NCBI GenBank assembly: GCA_019911965.1
Contig: JAIOJF010000011.1
Coordinates: forward strand, 28,852-92,851
From: Paracoccaceae bacterium
GTDB taxonomy: Bacteria; Pseudomonadota; Alphaproteobacteria; Rhodobacterales; Rhodobacteraceae
Direction: 5' to 3'
Length of the DNA: 64,000 nt
Shown here: in pieces, positions 1 through 8,913 of the stretch
Position numbering within the stretch: the stretch's first letter is position 1
Layout of the letters: each line of letters begins with the position of its first letter
Made by a program: the position numbers and the translations under genes
The notes under the pieces: generated by a model
Told to the model about the DNA's origin: nothing
Database searches by the model: none
The model's input: only the letters and a program-made list of their open reading frames with translations

Positions 1-932
1 TGGATCATCTCCGCCGCCCCGGCCTCGACCAGCCCGCGCGCATTGGCGGTCTGATGATCGCCCGTGGCGATTTTCAGCGGGATGAAGATCGCCGGGCGGC
101 CAATCGCGCTGATATCCGCCACCGACGAGGCCCCGGCGCGTGAAATCACCATCTGCGCCTCGGCCAGCCGGGCCGGCACGTCATCAAAGAAGGTGCGCAC
201 CTCGGCGCTGATCCCGGCGGCGGCATATTGCGCCTCGACATCGGCCAGGTCTTCCTCGCGGGCCTGGTGCGACACCCGCAGATGTTGCAGGATTTCGCCC
301 GGCAACAGCGCAATCGCGCCCGGCACCACCTCGGACAGGATGCGGGCACCCTGCGAGCCGCCGATCACCAGAAGGCTCATCGGGTAGTCGCCGGGTTCGA
401 TATATTGCGCGTTCTCGCGTGCCAGCACCGATTTGCGCACCGGATTGCCGGTGAAAATCCCCTCCACCCCCTTGGGCAGTTCGGTTGGCCAGATGCCACA
501 GGCCACCACGTTGACGCGCCGCGCGAACAGCCGGTTGACCCGGCCCAGCACGCCGTTCTGTTCGTGGATCATCCGGGGTCGGCGGGTGATCCAGGCCGCC
601 GCCATCGCCGGGATGGCCGGATAGCCGCCAAAACCGGCCACCGCGTCGGGGCGGCTTCGCAGCATGCGCCAGGTGGCACCGGCAATGCCCTTCAGCACCG
701 AAAACGGCACCATCAGTTTCGCCAGCAGACCGCCGCGCGAAAAGCTGGCGGACGAGACCACCTCGATCTCCACCGCTTCGGGGAAACCGGCGGTATATTG
801 TGCGCCGCGCGGATCGGTGGACAATCTGACATTCCAGCCCGCCGTCAGCATTTCCTCGGCCAGCGCCTGGGCGGGGAACATATGCCCGCCGGTGCCGCCC
901 GCAGCGATGATCAGGGTTTTCCGTTTGTCCAT
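1..932 (-). CDS. murG: MurG, lipid I GlcNAc transferase (3' end cut off)
   Basis: Adds N-acetylglucosamine from UDP-GlcNAc to lipid I at the inner membrane, making lipid II for peptidoglycan. The frame opens at an ATG whose first base is 932 and runs off the left edge after about 310 codons; the family is usually about 360 residues. The N-terminal glycine loop GGTGGH is at residues 12-17, followed by [10 protein letters not shown], the HEQN motif and the GGSQGA motif, all typical of GT28 MurG. It starts 13 bp after the ftsW stop on the same strand, so the two are almost certainly co-transcribed. Only the last C-terminal helices are missing, because of the window edge. Confidence 0.97.
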   Translation of the reverse strand, partial: MDKRKTLIIAAGGTGGHMFPAQALAEEMLTAGWNVRLSTDPRGAQYTAGFPEAVEIEVVSSASFSRGGLLAKLMVPFSVLKGIAGATWRMLRSRPDAVAGFGGYPAIPAMAAAWITRRPRMIHEQNGVLGRVNRLFARRVNVVACGIWPTELPKGVEGIFTGNPVRKSVLARENAQYIEPGDYPMSLLVIGGSQGARILSEVVPGAIALLPGEILQHLRVSHQAREEDLADVEAQYAAAGISAEVRTFFDDVPARLAEAQMVISRAGASSVADISAIGRPAIFIPLKIATGDHQTANARGLVEAGAAEMI

Positions 933-945
933 CCGCTTCCCAAAC

Positions 946-2106
946 TCAGCGCCGCCGGATGATATCGCTCATCTCGCCCTGCGGTCGTGCGCGTGTAAAC
1001 GACAGAAGCATACCAAGTGCAATCCCCGCCGCCACCAAAGATGACCCGCCATAGGAGACAAATGGCAGCGTCATGCCCTTGGCCGGCAACAATCGCGCCG
1101 CCACGCCCAGATTGATCAGCGCCTGCATGCCAAACAGCGCCGCCAGCCCGGTGCCGGCCAGCCGCGTGAAGGGATCGCGTTCGCGGATCAGCCGGAACAT
1201 CGAGCGCACCGTGACCATAAGGAACAACAGGATGATGACAAGGACAAGGATCAGGCCGTATTCCTCGGCCGCCACCGCGATGATAAAATCGGTATGGGCA
1301 TCGGGCAGCGACCATTTCACCTCGCCGCCGCCGACGCCGACGCCGAAAAAACCGCCTTCAAGGATCGCGTTCGAGGCAAAGCCCATCTGCGTTGTCGGAT
1401 CAATATGCGGGTTCAGGAAACCGTCGATCCGGCGGGCGAAATGCTCGGAATTCTGGTAGGCCAGACTGCCGCCAAGAACCACGAAGCCCGCCAGACCCGT
1501 CAGTACCTTGATCGGCGCTCCGGCAATGAAATACATGATCATCCATGTGGCGATAATCAGCAGGGCCTGCCCGAAATCCGGCTGCACGATCAGCAGACCG
1601 ACCAGGATCAGTGCCACCATCAGCGACAGGCGCTTGCCGGGCGGGCCGAACACCTCGGACGAGGCCGCCATCAGCCAGGCCGTGAAGACAACAAATCCGG
1701 GTTTCAGGAATTCCGACGGCTGTACCGAGGTGAAGCCCAGCGAATACCATCTGGTTGCGCCCTTGCCGAAATCGGTGCCGAATACAGGCAGCATCGCCAC
1801 CGCCAGGAAGGCCGCAAAAAACCCGAGCACGCCCAGCCGTCTTACCATCAGGGGCGACATCATCGACGTGATGAACATGGCGGATAATGCTACTGCCCCA
1901 AAGGCGGCCTGCTTGGTGACATAATAAAACGGCGCATGGCCGGTCTTGGCTGCCAGTGGCGGTGACGAGGCAAGCCCCAGGAGCAGGCCCACGCCAAACA
2001 GCAACAGCACGCCCGACATCGACCAGCGGTCAATCGTACGCCACCATTTGGGAAGAATCGGCTCGCCGGGTTGCGCCGGTACACCGCCATAGACCATCTC
2101 TGTCAT
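946..2106 (-). CDS. ftsW: FtsW, SEDS-family lipid II polymerase of the divisome
   Basis: A 386-residue, very hydrophobic protein with about ten predicted membrane segments. It carries SEDS motifs such as [19 protein letters not shown] around residues 135-155, an [11 protein letters not shown] segment in the second half and the [10 protein letters not shown] segment near the C terminus. SEDS proteins polymerise glycan strands from lipid II together with a class B PBP at the septum. It lies directly upstream of murG, as in dcw clusters, but no murD precedes it here: the next gene upstream is an amidase about 150 bp away, so the cluster is interrupted at this point. FtsW is preferred to RodA because of the murG neighbour. 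Confidence 0.95.
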   Translation of the reverse strand: MTEMVYGGVPAQPGEPILPKWWRTIDRWSMSGVLLLFGVGLLLGLASSPPLAAKTGHAPFYYVTKQAAFGAVALSAMFITSMMSPLMVRRLGVLGFFAAFLAVAMLPVFGTDFGKGATRWYSLGFTSVQPSEFLKPGFVVFTAWLMAASSEVFGPPGKRLSLMVALILVGLLIVQPDFGQALLIIATWMIMYFIAGAPIKVLTGLAGFVVLGGSLAYQNSEHFARRIDGFLNPHIDPTTQMGFASNAILEGGFFGVGVGGGEVKWSLPDAHTDFIIAVAAEEYGLILVLVIILLFLMVTVRSMFRLIRERDPFTRLAGTGLAALFGMQALINLGVAARLLPAKGMTLPFVSYGGSSLVAAGIALGMLLSFTRARPQGEMSDIIRRR

Positions 2107-2256
2107 GAGAGCCGCCCTGAAACCATTACTGCCTCTTGCGCCGCCGGTTGCCCCGGTTCGGCATTCGTTGGGCGGAGTCTACCGCGAACCGGGCGCTGAG
2201 GCCAGATTAATCTGACCTTTGGTCACGGCGTGACGCCGCAAGCCTGCCCGCCTCGC

Positions 2257-3495
2257 CTATTGCCGCAACAGGCGTGCCTCGGCGGCGTCGTCGAGGCTCC
2301 ACTGATCCAGCGCCGCGACAATGCCCCCGATCACCTGCGCACGCCACGACTGGGTGGCCAGATTGGACAGATCGGAGGCATTCGACATGAAGCCGAATTC
2401 GATCAGCACCGACGGGATATCCGCCGCCTTCAGCACCGAAAACCCCGCCGACAGCCGGGGCCGCGAGCGGATCTGCCCGACCGCGGCGGCGATGCCGTCA
2501 ACCAGCCCGTCGGCCAGCTTTTCCGCGCGCGGCATGGTTTCCACCCGCGCCATGTCCATCAGGATCGAGGCGACCAGATCATCCTGCTGGCTGAGATCGA
2601 CCCCGGCCAGTAGATCGGCCCGGTCATGGTTGGCCGCCAGCACCTCGGCGGCGGCATCCGACGCGGTATCGGACAGCGTGTAGATCGTCGCACCCGATGC
2701 CCGCCCCGTCGCCAGCGCATCGGCATGCAGCGACAGGAACACATCCGCCCCCGCCGCGCGGGCCGCCGTCACCCGGCCTTCCAGCGACAGGAATACATCC
2801 TCGTCACGGGTCAGCACCACCTGGTAGCGCCCGGTCAGGACTAGCCGTTCTTTCAGCTCTCGCGCCAGCGTCAGCATCAGGTCGGCCTCGTCATGGCCGC
2901 CATATTGCGCGCCGGGATCAATGCCGCCATGCCCAGGATCGAGCGCCACGATCACCTGACGATCCCCCATCGGACGGGTCTTGGCGGGCGGCATGTCGGG
3001 CGGCCTGGGCAGGGCCCAGACATCATCATCCCCGCCCGGACCGGTGGAGGCGGCGAAATCATCCTGCGCTACCGGGGTCAGGCGGATGTTGATCTCGGCA
3101 TCTCCATCGTTGGGATCGGCGCGCATGGCAGCCGAATGCACCTTCATCGGGCTGGCCAGTTCCAGAACCATCCGCGACCAGCCGGGCCGGAACAGCCCGG
3201 TTCTGATCGCGGTCACGCGGTCGGTGCGGTTCAGCCGATCCAGCCCTTCAACCGCGAAATTCACCTCGCGGAAATCAAGCACCAGCCGCGCCGGACCGGC
3301 CAGCGTGAACACCCGGTAGGGTACTGCCTGGGTCAGTTTCAGACGGATATCGACATCGCCCGAGGACCGCCCGGTAATGCCCGATTGCCGCGCTTCCAGC
3401 CGGGCCAGCGCCTGCAATTGCTGCGCTGTGGAACCGGCAGGTGCAAGTGGCACCATCACCAGCGCCAGCACCAGGGCTGCAATTGCCGTTCTCAT
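2257..3495 (-). CDS. N-acetylmuramoyl-L-alanine amidase with AMIN domain
   Basis: A periplasmic zinc amidase that cuts the bond between MurNAc and the stem peptide, used in daughter-cell separation. The chosen ATG (first base 3495) gives a clean signal peptide of about 24 residues; an upstream ATG at 3546 would add a charged extension before it. An AMIN domain spans about residues 48-140 and an Amidase_3 domain about residues 180-395. The Amidase_3 part shows ALDPGHGGIDPGA with its zinc-ligand histidine at 189, the EADLML glutamate, the SLHADA histidine and the catalytic-type glutamate in LIEFGFMSN. AmiC is the closest familiar name. It is transcribed away from rne and toward ftsW. Confidence 0.92.
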   Translation of the reverse strand: MRTAIAALVLALVMVPLAPAGSTAQQLQALARLEARQSGITGRSSGDVDIRLKLTQAVPYRVFTLAGPARLVLDFREVNFAVEGLDRLNRTDRVTAIRTGLFRPGWSRMVLELASPMKVHSAAMRADPNDGDAEINIRLTPVAQDDFAASTGPGGDDDVWALPRPPDMPPAKTRPMGDRQVIVALDPGHGGIDPGAQYGGHDEADLMLTLARELKERLVLTGRYQVVLTRDEDVFLSLEGRVTAARAAGADVFLSLHADALATGRASGATIYTLSDTASDAAAEVLAANHDRADLLAGVDLSQQDDLVASILMDMARVETMPRAEKLADGLVDGIAAAVGQIRSRPRLSAGFSVLKAADIPSVLIEFGFMSNASDLSNLATQSWRAQVIGGIVAALDQWSLDDAAEARLLRQ

Positions 3496-3942
3496 GCCTG
3501 TTCCCGCCTGCCCGTCACGCTTTTTCTTGCCCGGCTTATACAACAATCGCCCCGGAAAAACACCATTGTCATTTCCCGGCGATTGCCGTTATGGTCCGGC
3601 AAGGATCACGCGGCGACGAAAAGCCGCGCACCGAACACGGATTCGCCGCGTTTTCACATGCTTCAGGCGCATGTCAAAGCAAGCCAATGTGCAGACCGGC
3701 CGGCCACCAGGCCAAGAGCTCGCCCGGCTCGTGTTACCGCCGGGCTATTTAATTGGCACCTCCCTTGCGGGGTGTCGGAGAAAAACCGCGATGAAACGCG
3801 AGGCACGACTGCTACATCATCCCGCCATGGCACCCGCCATGCCGGGTGGCGTGTCCGCCGCCCCATCAGCCCCAATGAAACAGTCCCGCACCGGCATGTT
3901 GGCGACATCGCCCAGTGTGCTGCCGGGATTGCATGGACAATT
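3496..3942 (+). promoter_or_regulatory. Long intergenic leader between the amidase and rne
   Basis: About 450 bp separate the divergent amidase and rne starts. No convincing ORF is seen. The rne reading frame stays open upstream, but codon pattern and homology start only at 3943. A short GC hairpin (CACCTC / GGGGTG, about 3757-3774) lies in the presumed rne leader. RNase E genes often have long, self-regulating 5' leaders, so this stretch probably holds both promoters and the rne leader; that role is inferred. Confidence 0.4.
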
Positions 3943-6666
3943 ATGGCCAAGAAAATGCTTATCGATGCCACCCACGCGGAAGAGACCCGCGTGGTGGTCG
4001 TGGACGGAAACAAGGTCGAGGAATTCGATTTTGAATCGGTCAACAAACGCCAGCTTGCCGGCAATATCTATCTAGCCAAGGTTACACGGGTCGAACCGTC
4101 GCTGCAGGCGGCTTTCGTCGATTACGGCGGTAATCGCCACGGCTTCCTTGCGTTTTCGGAAATCCACCCGGATTACTATCAGATTCCGGTCGCCGACCGC
4201 GAGGCCCTGCTGGCCGAGGAAGAGGCTTACGCCAAGGCCCAGGCCGAAGAAGACGAGAAGAAATCGAAACCCCGATCATCGTCCCGGCGCACGCGCGGGC
4301 GGTCCTCGACCAAAAGCGCCGAGAACCGTGACGCGACGATCAGCGAAGCGGCGGATATCGGCAGCATGGATGTCGTCGATCTGGACGATACGGACGACAA
4401 TGCCGAGCCGATCCTGGATTTCGCCGCCGATCAGGCCGCTTCGCCATCTTCCGGGCAGGACGAGGCCAGCGATGCCGCACCGGTGGAAAGCGGCGAGGAT
4501 GTCGGCGAACCGGCCCCTGAGGAGGTCGGCGACATCGCTAACGGCGATGGTAATGGTGGTGAAGAATCCGTTGATCGTGCAACCGGCAATCCCGATATCG
4601 AATCTGTCGCGCAGGAAGACGAGCGCGAGGATATCCACCCCCGCCGCAAGCCGCGTGCGCGCAAATACAAGATCCAGGAAGTCATCAAGGTCCGCCAGAT
4701 CCTGCTGATCCAGGTCGTCAAGGAAGAACGCGGCAACAAGGGCGCGGCTTTGACCACCTATCTGTCGCTGGCCGGTCGTTACTGCGTGCTGATGCCCAAT
4801 ACCGCGCGTGGCGGCGGCATTTCGCGCAAGATCACCAATGCCTCGGACCGCAAGAAGCTGAAGGAAATCGCCGGCGACATCGAGGTGCCGAAAGGCGCCG
4901 GGCTGATCATCCGCACCGCCGGGGCGAACCGCACGAAATCCGAGATCAAGCGCGACTACGATTACCTGCTGCGCCAGTGGGAGCAGGTCCGCGATTTGAC
5001 CCTGAAATCCATCGCCCCCGCCCCGATCTATGAAGAGGGCAGCCTGATCAAACGCTCGATCCGCGATCTGTACAACAAGGAGATCGACGAAATCCTGATC
5101 GAGGGCGAGGCCGGTTACCGCATGGCCAAGGACTACATGAAAATGCTCATGCCGTCCCACGCCAAGAACGTGAAGCATTACACCGATCCCTTGCCGCTGT
5201 TTGCCCGCTTCCAGGTCGAAAGCTACCTGACCGGCATGTTCAATCCGACCGTGCAGCTGAAATCCGGCGGCTATATCGTGATCGGCGTGACCGAGGCGCT
5301 GGTGGCGATCGACGTCAACTCAGGGAGGGCCACCAAGGAAGGCTCGATCGAGGAAACCGCGCTCAAGACCAATCTGGAGGCAGCCGAGGAAGTGGCCCGC
5401 CAGTTGCGCCTGCGCGACCTTGCCGGCCTGATCGTGATCGACTTCATCGACATGGAAGACCGGCGCAACAATGCCGCCGTGGAAAAGCGCATCAAGGATC
5501 GCCTGAAAACCGATCGCGCCCGCATCCAGGTGGGCCGCATTTCCGGATTCGGTCTGATGGAAATGTCGCGCCAGCGCCTGCGCCCCGGCATGATCGAGGC
5601 CACCACCGCGCCCTGCCCGCATTGCCACGGCACCGGGCTGACGCGCTCGGACGACAACCTGGCGCTGTCGATCCTGCGCGAACTGGAAGAAGAAGGCGTG
5701 CGGCGGCGGTCGCGCGAGGTGCTGGTAACGGTGCCGGTCTCGATTGCCAATTACATCCTGAACCACAAGCGCGAACATATCGCCATGATCGAGGCGCGCT
5801 ATGGCCTTTCGATCCGCATCGAATCCAACCCCGCCCTGATCAGCCCCGATTACACGCTGGAGCGGTTCAAGACGGCGACCCGGATCGTGCCGGAAGCACC
5901 CGTCGCCGTGGTCTCGATGGAGACATCGCTGGTCGACACCCCGGATGACGAGGCGGACGACGACGATACCGATTCTGATGACACCGCGTCGGATACCGGT
6001 TCGGACAGAAACGGTGACAATGGCGGCGAGGATGACGACGGCCAGCCGAAGAAAAAGCGCCGACGGCGGCGGCGGCGCGGTGGTCGCAACCGCAACGGTG
6101 GCACCGAGGGCGATGGCGACCAGAATGACGCCGCCGCCGGCGATGACAGCGCGACGGTGACCGAAGCCGATGGGGATGCGTCAGTCGTGGAACCCGAAGC
6201 CGATGCGGCTGAACCGGCGAAGAAGCCTGCCTCGCGGTCGCGTACCCGTACCCGCAAACCGGCGAAACCGGCGGATGATGGCGCGGGCGACAGCGCGGCC
6301 CCGGCATCCGATGCCCCTGCGGCTGATGCCGTTGACGACACCCCCGAGGCCGAGCCGCAGGAGGCCCCTGCCAAACCCGCCGCCAAGCCCCGCAAGCCCC
6401 GGCGCAAGCCGGCGCCGAAGGTGGCCGAAGACGCCGCGCCGCAAGCGGCAGAGGAAGCCCCGGCGGCGGATCCGGAAGCAGCCCCCGCAAAGGACGCGGT
6501 AATTGAGGCGGCACAGGAAACGGAAGCTGAAGCGGCCGCTGCCCCGGAACCGACCCCAAAACCGGCTCCAGCAGCCAAGCCCGAGCCTGTCGCGACAACG
6601 CCACCCGAGCCTGCCCCGGCCAAACCTGCCAAGCCCAAACGCACCGGCTGGTGGTCGCGCGGCTGA
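3943..6666 (+). CDS. rne: Ribonuclease E
   Basis: The main endoribonuclease of mRNA decay and rRNA/tRNA processing, 907 residues. The start MAKKMLIDATHAEET is the usual alphaproteobacterial N terminus; the frame is open further upstream, but nothing there resembles protein. The S1 domain (from about residue 35) is split by an acidic, low-complexity insertion at about residues 100-230. The DNase I-like catalytic domain includes AIDVNSGR (about residue 455) and IVIDFIDMED (about residue 500), which carry the magnesium-binding aspartates. The zinc-link motif CPHCHGTG is near residue 557. From about 665 the tail is disordered, with acidic stretches, an arginine run near 705-714 and long Ala/Pro/Lys repeats, as expected of a degradosome and RNA-binding scaffold. 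An intrinsic terminator follows. Confidence 0.97.
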   Translation: MAKKMLIDATHAEETRVVVVDGNKVEEFDFESVNKRQLAGNIYLAKVTRVEPSLQAAFVDYGGNRHGFLAFSEIHPDYYQIPVADREALLAEEEAYAKAQAEEDEKKSKPRSSSRRTRGRSSTKSAENRDATISEAADIGSMDVVDLDDTDDNAEPILDFAADQAASPSSGQDEASDAAPVESGEDVGEPAPEEVGDIANGDGNGGEESVDRATGNPDIESVAQEDEREDIHPRRKPRARKYKIQEVIKVRQILLIQVVKEERGNKGAALTTYLSLAGRYCVLMPNTARGGGISRKITNASDRKKLKEIAGDIEVPKGAGLIIRTAGANRTKSEIKRDYDYLLRQWEQVRDLTLKSIAPAPIYEEGSLIKRSIRDLYNKEIDEILIEGEAGYRMAKDYMKMLMPSHAKNVKHYTDPLPLFARFQVESYLTGMFNPTVQLKSGGYIVIGVTEALVAIDVNSGRATKEGSIEETALKTNLEAAEEVARQLRLRDLAGLIVIDFIDMEDRRNNAAVEKRIKDRLKTDRARIQVGRISGFGLMEMSRQRLRPGMIEATTAPCPHCHGTGLTRSDDNLALSILRELEEEGVRRRSREVLVTVPVSIANYILNHKREHIAMIEARYGLSIRIESNPALISPDYTLERFKTATRIVPEAPVAVVSMETSLVDTPDDEADDDDTDSDDTASDTGSDRNGDNGGEDDDGQPKKKRRRRRRRGGRNRNGGTEGDGDQNDAAAGDDSATVTEADGDASVVEPEADAAEPAKKPASRSRTRTRKPAKPADDGAGDSAAPASDAPAADAVDDTPEAEPQEAPAKPAAKPRKPRRKPAPKVAEDAAPQAAEEAPAADPEAAPAKDAVIEAAQETEAEAAAAPEPTPKPAPAAKPEPVATTPPEPAPAKPAKPKRTGWWSRG

Positions 6667-6694
6667 TTTGCAATTGCCGGAGCGGTTAATATCG

Positions 6695-6735
6695 AAACCG
6701 CCCGTTTACCCCTTGGGTGAGCGGGCGGTTTTTCT
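6695..6735 (+). terminator. Intrinsic terminator after rne
   Basis: A perfect stem AACCGCCCG / CGGGCGGTT closes on a 17-nt loop and is followed by a T-rich run, 30 bp after the rne stop. Confidence 0.9.
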
Positions 6736-6811
6736 TTGGCCTGAACGGTCTGTCGACTGCTGCAAGGTCAAAGGCGCGGGAACCTGACCGACATGGCCAC
6801 TCAAACGCAAA

Positions 6812-6842
6812 ACGGCGGCCCGGGAACCCCCCGCACCGCCGT
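6812..6842 (-). terminator. Probable terminator of the cold-shock gene
   Basis: Read on the minus strand, ACGGCGG pairs with CCGCCGT around a G-rich loop and is followed by TTTGCGTTT. It sits about 40 bp after the cold-shock protein stop. Confidence 0.65.
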
Positions 6843-6883
6843 CTTGGTTCTTTTTGGTGACGGAACGTTCCGCCAGGATCAAC

Positions 6884-7090
6884 TTACGCCAGTTTAAGGG
6901 CGGTCGCGGATTCCTTGCCATTACGGCCGGATTCCAGCTCGTAAGTGACCTTCTGATTGTCGTCCAGGCCGGACAGACCTGCCTGTTCAACGGCGGAAAT
7001 GTGCACGAACACATCCGAGCCGCCCTTTTCAGGCTGAATGAAGCCGAAGCCTTTGGTGGGGTTGAACCATTTCACGGTGCCGTTGGCCAT
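6884..7090 (-). CDS. Cold-shock domain protein (CspA family)
   Basis: A 68-residue single cold-shock domain that binds single-stranded RNA and DNA and acts as an RNA chaperone. The RNP1-type KGFGFIQPE and the RNP2-type VFVHISAVE motifs are present in the right order. The start at 7090 (MANGTVKWFNP) is preceded by AAGGAGATAAACGG, a strong ribosome binding site. The frame can be extended to 7174, but the extra residues are not cold-shock-like. As in other csp genes, the long upstream region may be a structured, temperature-sensitive leader; this is inferred. Confidence 0.95.
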   Translation of the reverse strand: MANGTVKWFNPTKGFGFIQPEKGGSDVFVHISAVEQAGLSGLDDNQKVTYELESGRNGKESATALKLA

Positions 7091-7550
7091 CCGTTTATCT
7101 CCTTCTAACGCCACCCACACAGCGTGGTGGCTATGGTGCACTGCGATCTCAAACTGGAAATCGACGAACTGCACGAGGAGCCGGAAATTTCTGTGAAAGA
7201 AAACATCACGACCGTCACTTAGGGCGCGCGGTGCCCGGTTGCAAGATGTGGTTTGGGAAATGGTCGAGACATCGGCGTGTTTTTAACCGTGGGCAGGCGT
7301 TGACTGCGCGTGTTTTTCGTTTCCGGTGGTCTTGCTGGGTTATGTCGGCAAGACCGGAAAATCCCTTTGAACGATCCGGTCAAGCATCGGATGAGGCATG
7401 GAACCTAAGGCGCACGACTGCTGGGCAATCCGCGTCTTCACCCAAAAGGCTGGTATCCAATACGAAACCTTAGGTGCATCGCTTCCGACGACCGCCGAAA
7501 AGCGGTTTCACGGCCCTCAGGCCCCAAAACCGAATGATCTACTGGGAAAT
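7091..7550. other. 460-bp intergenic region upstream of the csp gene
   Basis: It contains the csp ribosome binding site and, presumably, its promoter and leader near 7091-7230. The rest up to the tRNA-Asn fragment shows no credible gene: ORFs of 63-80 codons here have no recognisable sequence, and one only reads into the tRNA fragment. On the minus strand this is also the DNA that originally followed tRNA-Asn before the island inserted. Confidence 0.5.
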
Positions 7551-7597
7551 TTGGCTCCGGCGGTAGGGATCGAACCTACGACCAATTGATTAACAGT
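7551..7597 (-). repeat. tRNA-Asn 3'-half duplicate (att-type repeat)
   Basis: These 47 bp are identical, and in the same orientation, to positions 8913-8959. That stretch is the tRNA-Asn gene from the anticodon loop through the encoded CCA end. Beyond the anticodon the match stops abruptly and no 5' half exists, so this copy is not a functional tRNA. A tRNA 3'-half copy in direct orientation is the usual scar of tyrosine-recombinase integration. Confidence 0.92.
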
Positions 7598-7729
7598 ATC
7601 CCACAAGCCCGCGCTGCAAACGGCGCTGGTAGGGGGGCGTCGGGGTTCAGTGAACCCGACCCTTGGCCCTTCGACGGTTGCAAGCGACGGGAACATGTCC
7701 TCGATCTGGATCACACCCCGCCGCTCGAA

Positions 7730-7846
7730 GTGCGCAAGGTGGGTTGGCGCGTGTGCATGAGCTGCGCCAAGCCGTTTTGGAGCGATGACGTCATCGGGGT
7801 CCGCATGTGCCCTGAGTGTAAGAAGCCGCCTGACAAGCGGCGATGA
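7730..7846 (+). CDS. Small zinc-ribbon protein (start uncertain)
   Basis: The C-terminal part of an open frame encodes CMSC, then 14 residues, then CPEC, ending PPDKRR. This CxxC-x14-CxxC pattern is that of the small zinc ribbons often found near integrases and in phages. The frame is open from inside the tRNA fragment (7586), but that start is a TTG in duplicated tRNA sequence and cannot be original. GTG codons at 7730 and 7739 are the nearest candidates; none has a clear ribosome binding site. It may be a genuine small gene or the tail of one truncated when the island shrank. Function unknown. Confidence 0.4.
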   Translation: MRKVGWRVCMSCAKPFWSDDVIGVRMCPECKKPPDKRR

Positions 7847-8038
7847 TAATTCATACCCCCCGTGGCTGGAGTGGCGCACGGGGAGCGGTCTCGCCAGCCA
7901 CCCGAGGCATAGCGGTTCAGTCCCTCGTTAAACGCAACAACCGCAGTCAGGGCGGGGTAACTCCTTTCCCCGTGACCTGTAGAGCGGCCCGGGTGCATGT
8001 GCAGCGGGTCGCTTTCATGATGACGAGTAGGGTTGTGC

Positions 8039-8067
8039 TTGAGATTCGAGGTGCCACAAGATATTGT
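8039..8067 (+). promoter_or_regulatory. Candidate promoter of the TIR gene
   Basis: TTGAGA (8039-8044), 17 bp, then TATTGT (8062-8067) fits a sigma-70-type promoter. The ATG of the TIR gene begins 8 bp after the -10 box, where transcription would start, and there is no Shine-Dalgarno sequence in front of it. A leaderless mRNA is therefore likely if this promoter is used. Confidence 0.45.
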
Positions 8068-8074
8068 GCATCGT

Positions 8075-8797
8075 ATGGCGAGATGCACGGCTCCAAGACG
8101 TGGCCATCGCACTGCGAGTGGTCGAGCAGCCTGCCCCGTATGTGGGGGTGGAGGCTACCGAAGTTATGGCTACAGCGGATACGGCAGCTATGGCTCTTCC
8201 TCGTCTTATTCGCCATCCTATACCCGGTCGATAAGCAGCGGGAGCAGTGGTGGGCGGAGCAGCGGCGGTGGGCGTGGTAGCGCAAAACCTCGTTGGTCTC
8301 CGTCAGGTTCGTCTGTGCTCTACACTCCGACCGAGGTGCGGGCACTAACTCCGGTTCGTGAGAACGCAGAAAGGCGGGCAACACAGCCCGAACTCCGTGA
8401 CGTGTTCCTGTGCCATGCATGGGATGATCGAAAAGGGGCCGCCAAGGATCTGCACGATCTGCTGGAGGCGAAGGGCGTCTCTGTCTGGTTCAGCGAAAAG
8501 GACGTTCCTCTCGGCTCGGCGCTGCTCCGTGAGATAGACAGGGGACTGGCGAAGTCGAGAATTGGAATCGTGCTGGTCACGCCTGCATTTCTTGACCGCC
8601 TCCGTGGAGAAGGCATCGCTGATAAAGAACTCTCTGTGCTTCTCGCACGCGAGTTGCTTGTGCCCATCGTGCACGACACGTCTTATGAGGCCCTCCGAGA
8701 CGTCAGTCCCATGCTCGGTTCGCGCAGCGGTCTAAGCACGGCCGAAGAGCCAATGGCCGATGTGGCAACCAAGCTCGCCGAACTGGTCACCGTATAG
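8075..8797 (+). CDS. TIR-domain protein with Gly/Ser/Tyr-rich linker
   Basis: A 240-residue protein. Residues 1-23 hold C4, H11, C20 and C23, a possible small zinc-binding unit. Residues 24-75 are a low-complexity Gly/Ser/Tyr linker. A TIR domain runs from about 107 to 238. It contains DVFLCHAWDDR, VWFSEKDVPLG, SRIGIVLVTP and ADKEL, whose glutamate (E185) aligns with the catalytic glutamate of NAD-cleaving TIR proteins such as SARM1. The C terminus ends with AEEPMADVATKLAELV. Bacterial TIR proteins commonly act in antiphage defence by NAD depletion or by making cyclic ADP-ribose-type signals. Here no partner gene is seen, so the trigger is unknown. An earlier in-frame start at 8033 would precede the likely promoter. 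Confidence 0.85.
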   Translation: MARCTAPRRGHRTASGRAACPVCGGGGYRSYGYSGYGSYGSSSSYSPSYTRSISSGSSGGRSSGGGRGSAKPRWSPSGSSVLYTPTEVRALTPVRENAERRATQPELRDVFLCHAWDDRKGAAKDLHDLLEAKGVSVWFSEKDVPLGSALLREIDRGLAKSRIGIVLVTPAFLDRLRGEGIADKELSVLLARELLVPIVHDTSYEALRDVSPMLGSRSGLSTAEEPMADVATKLAELVTV

Positions 8798-8866
8798 CCC
8801 CCCCGATTCAACGCACTTGCTCTGTCTGCTTGCTAATTGGTTGCTAGGTAGGTCTAGAACTACAAA

Positions 8867-8883
8867 GACCGCCGGTGGCGGTC
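8867..8883 (-). terminator. Short hairpin between tRNA-Asn and the TIR gene
   Basis: GACCGCC / GGCGGTC with a 3-nt loop. On the minus strand it is followed by TTTGTAG and lies about 30 bp after the tRNA-Asn 3' end. On the plus strand it lies about 70 bp after the TIR stop. It could end either transcript. Confidence 0.5.
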
Positions 8884-8913
8884 TCGGTAAGTAGCTGCTT
8901 TTATTTGTTTAAT

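Noticed and set aside
228..962. Plus-strand ORFs opposite murG and ftsW
   Set aside because: They are antisense shadows of GC-rich genes with His/Arg/Gln-rich translations.
2893..3942. Upstream extension of the rne reading frame
   Set aside because: It overlaps the amidase gene and has no RNase E-like sequence before the MAKKMLIDATHAEET start.
7398..7589. Small plus-strand ORF ending VGIEPTTN
   Set aside because: This is translated tRNA-Asn fragment sequence, a common false ORF.
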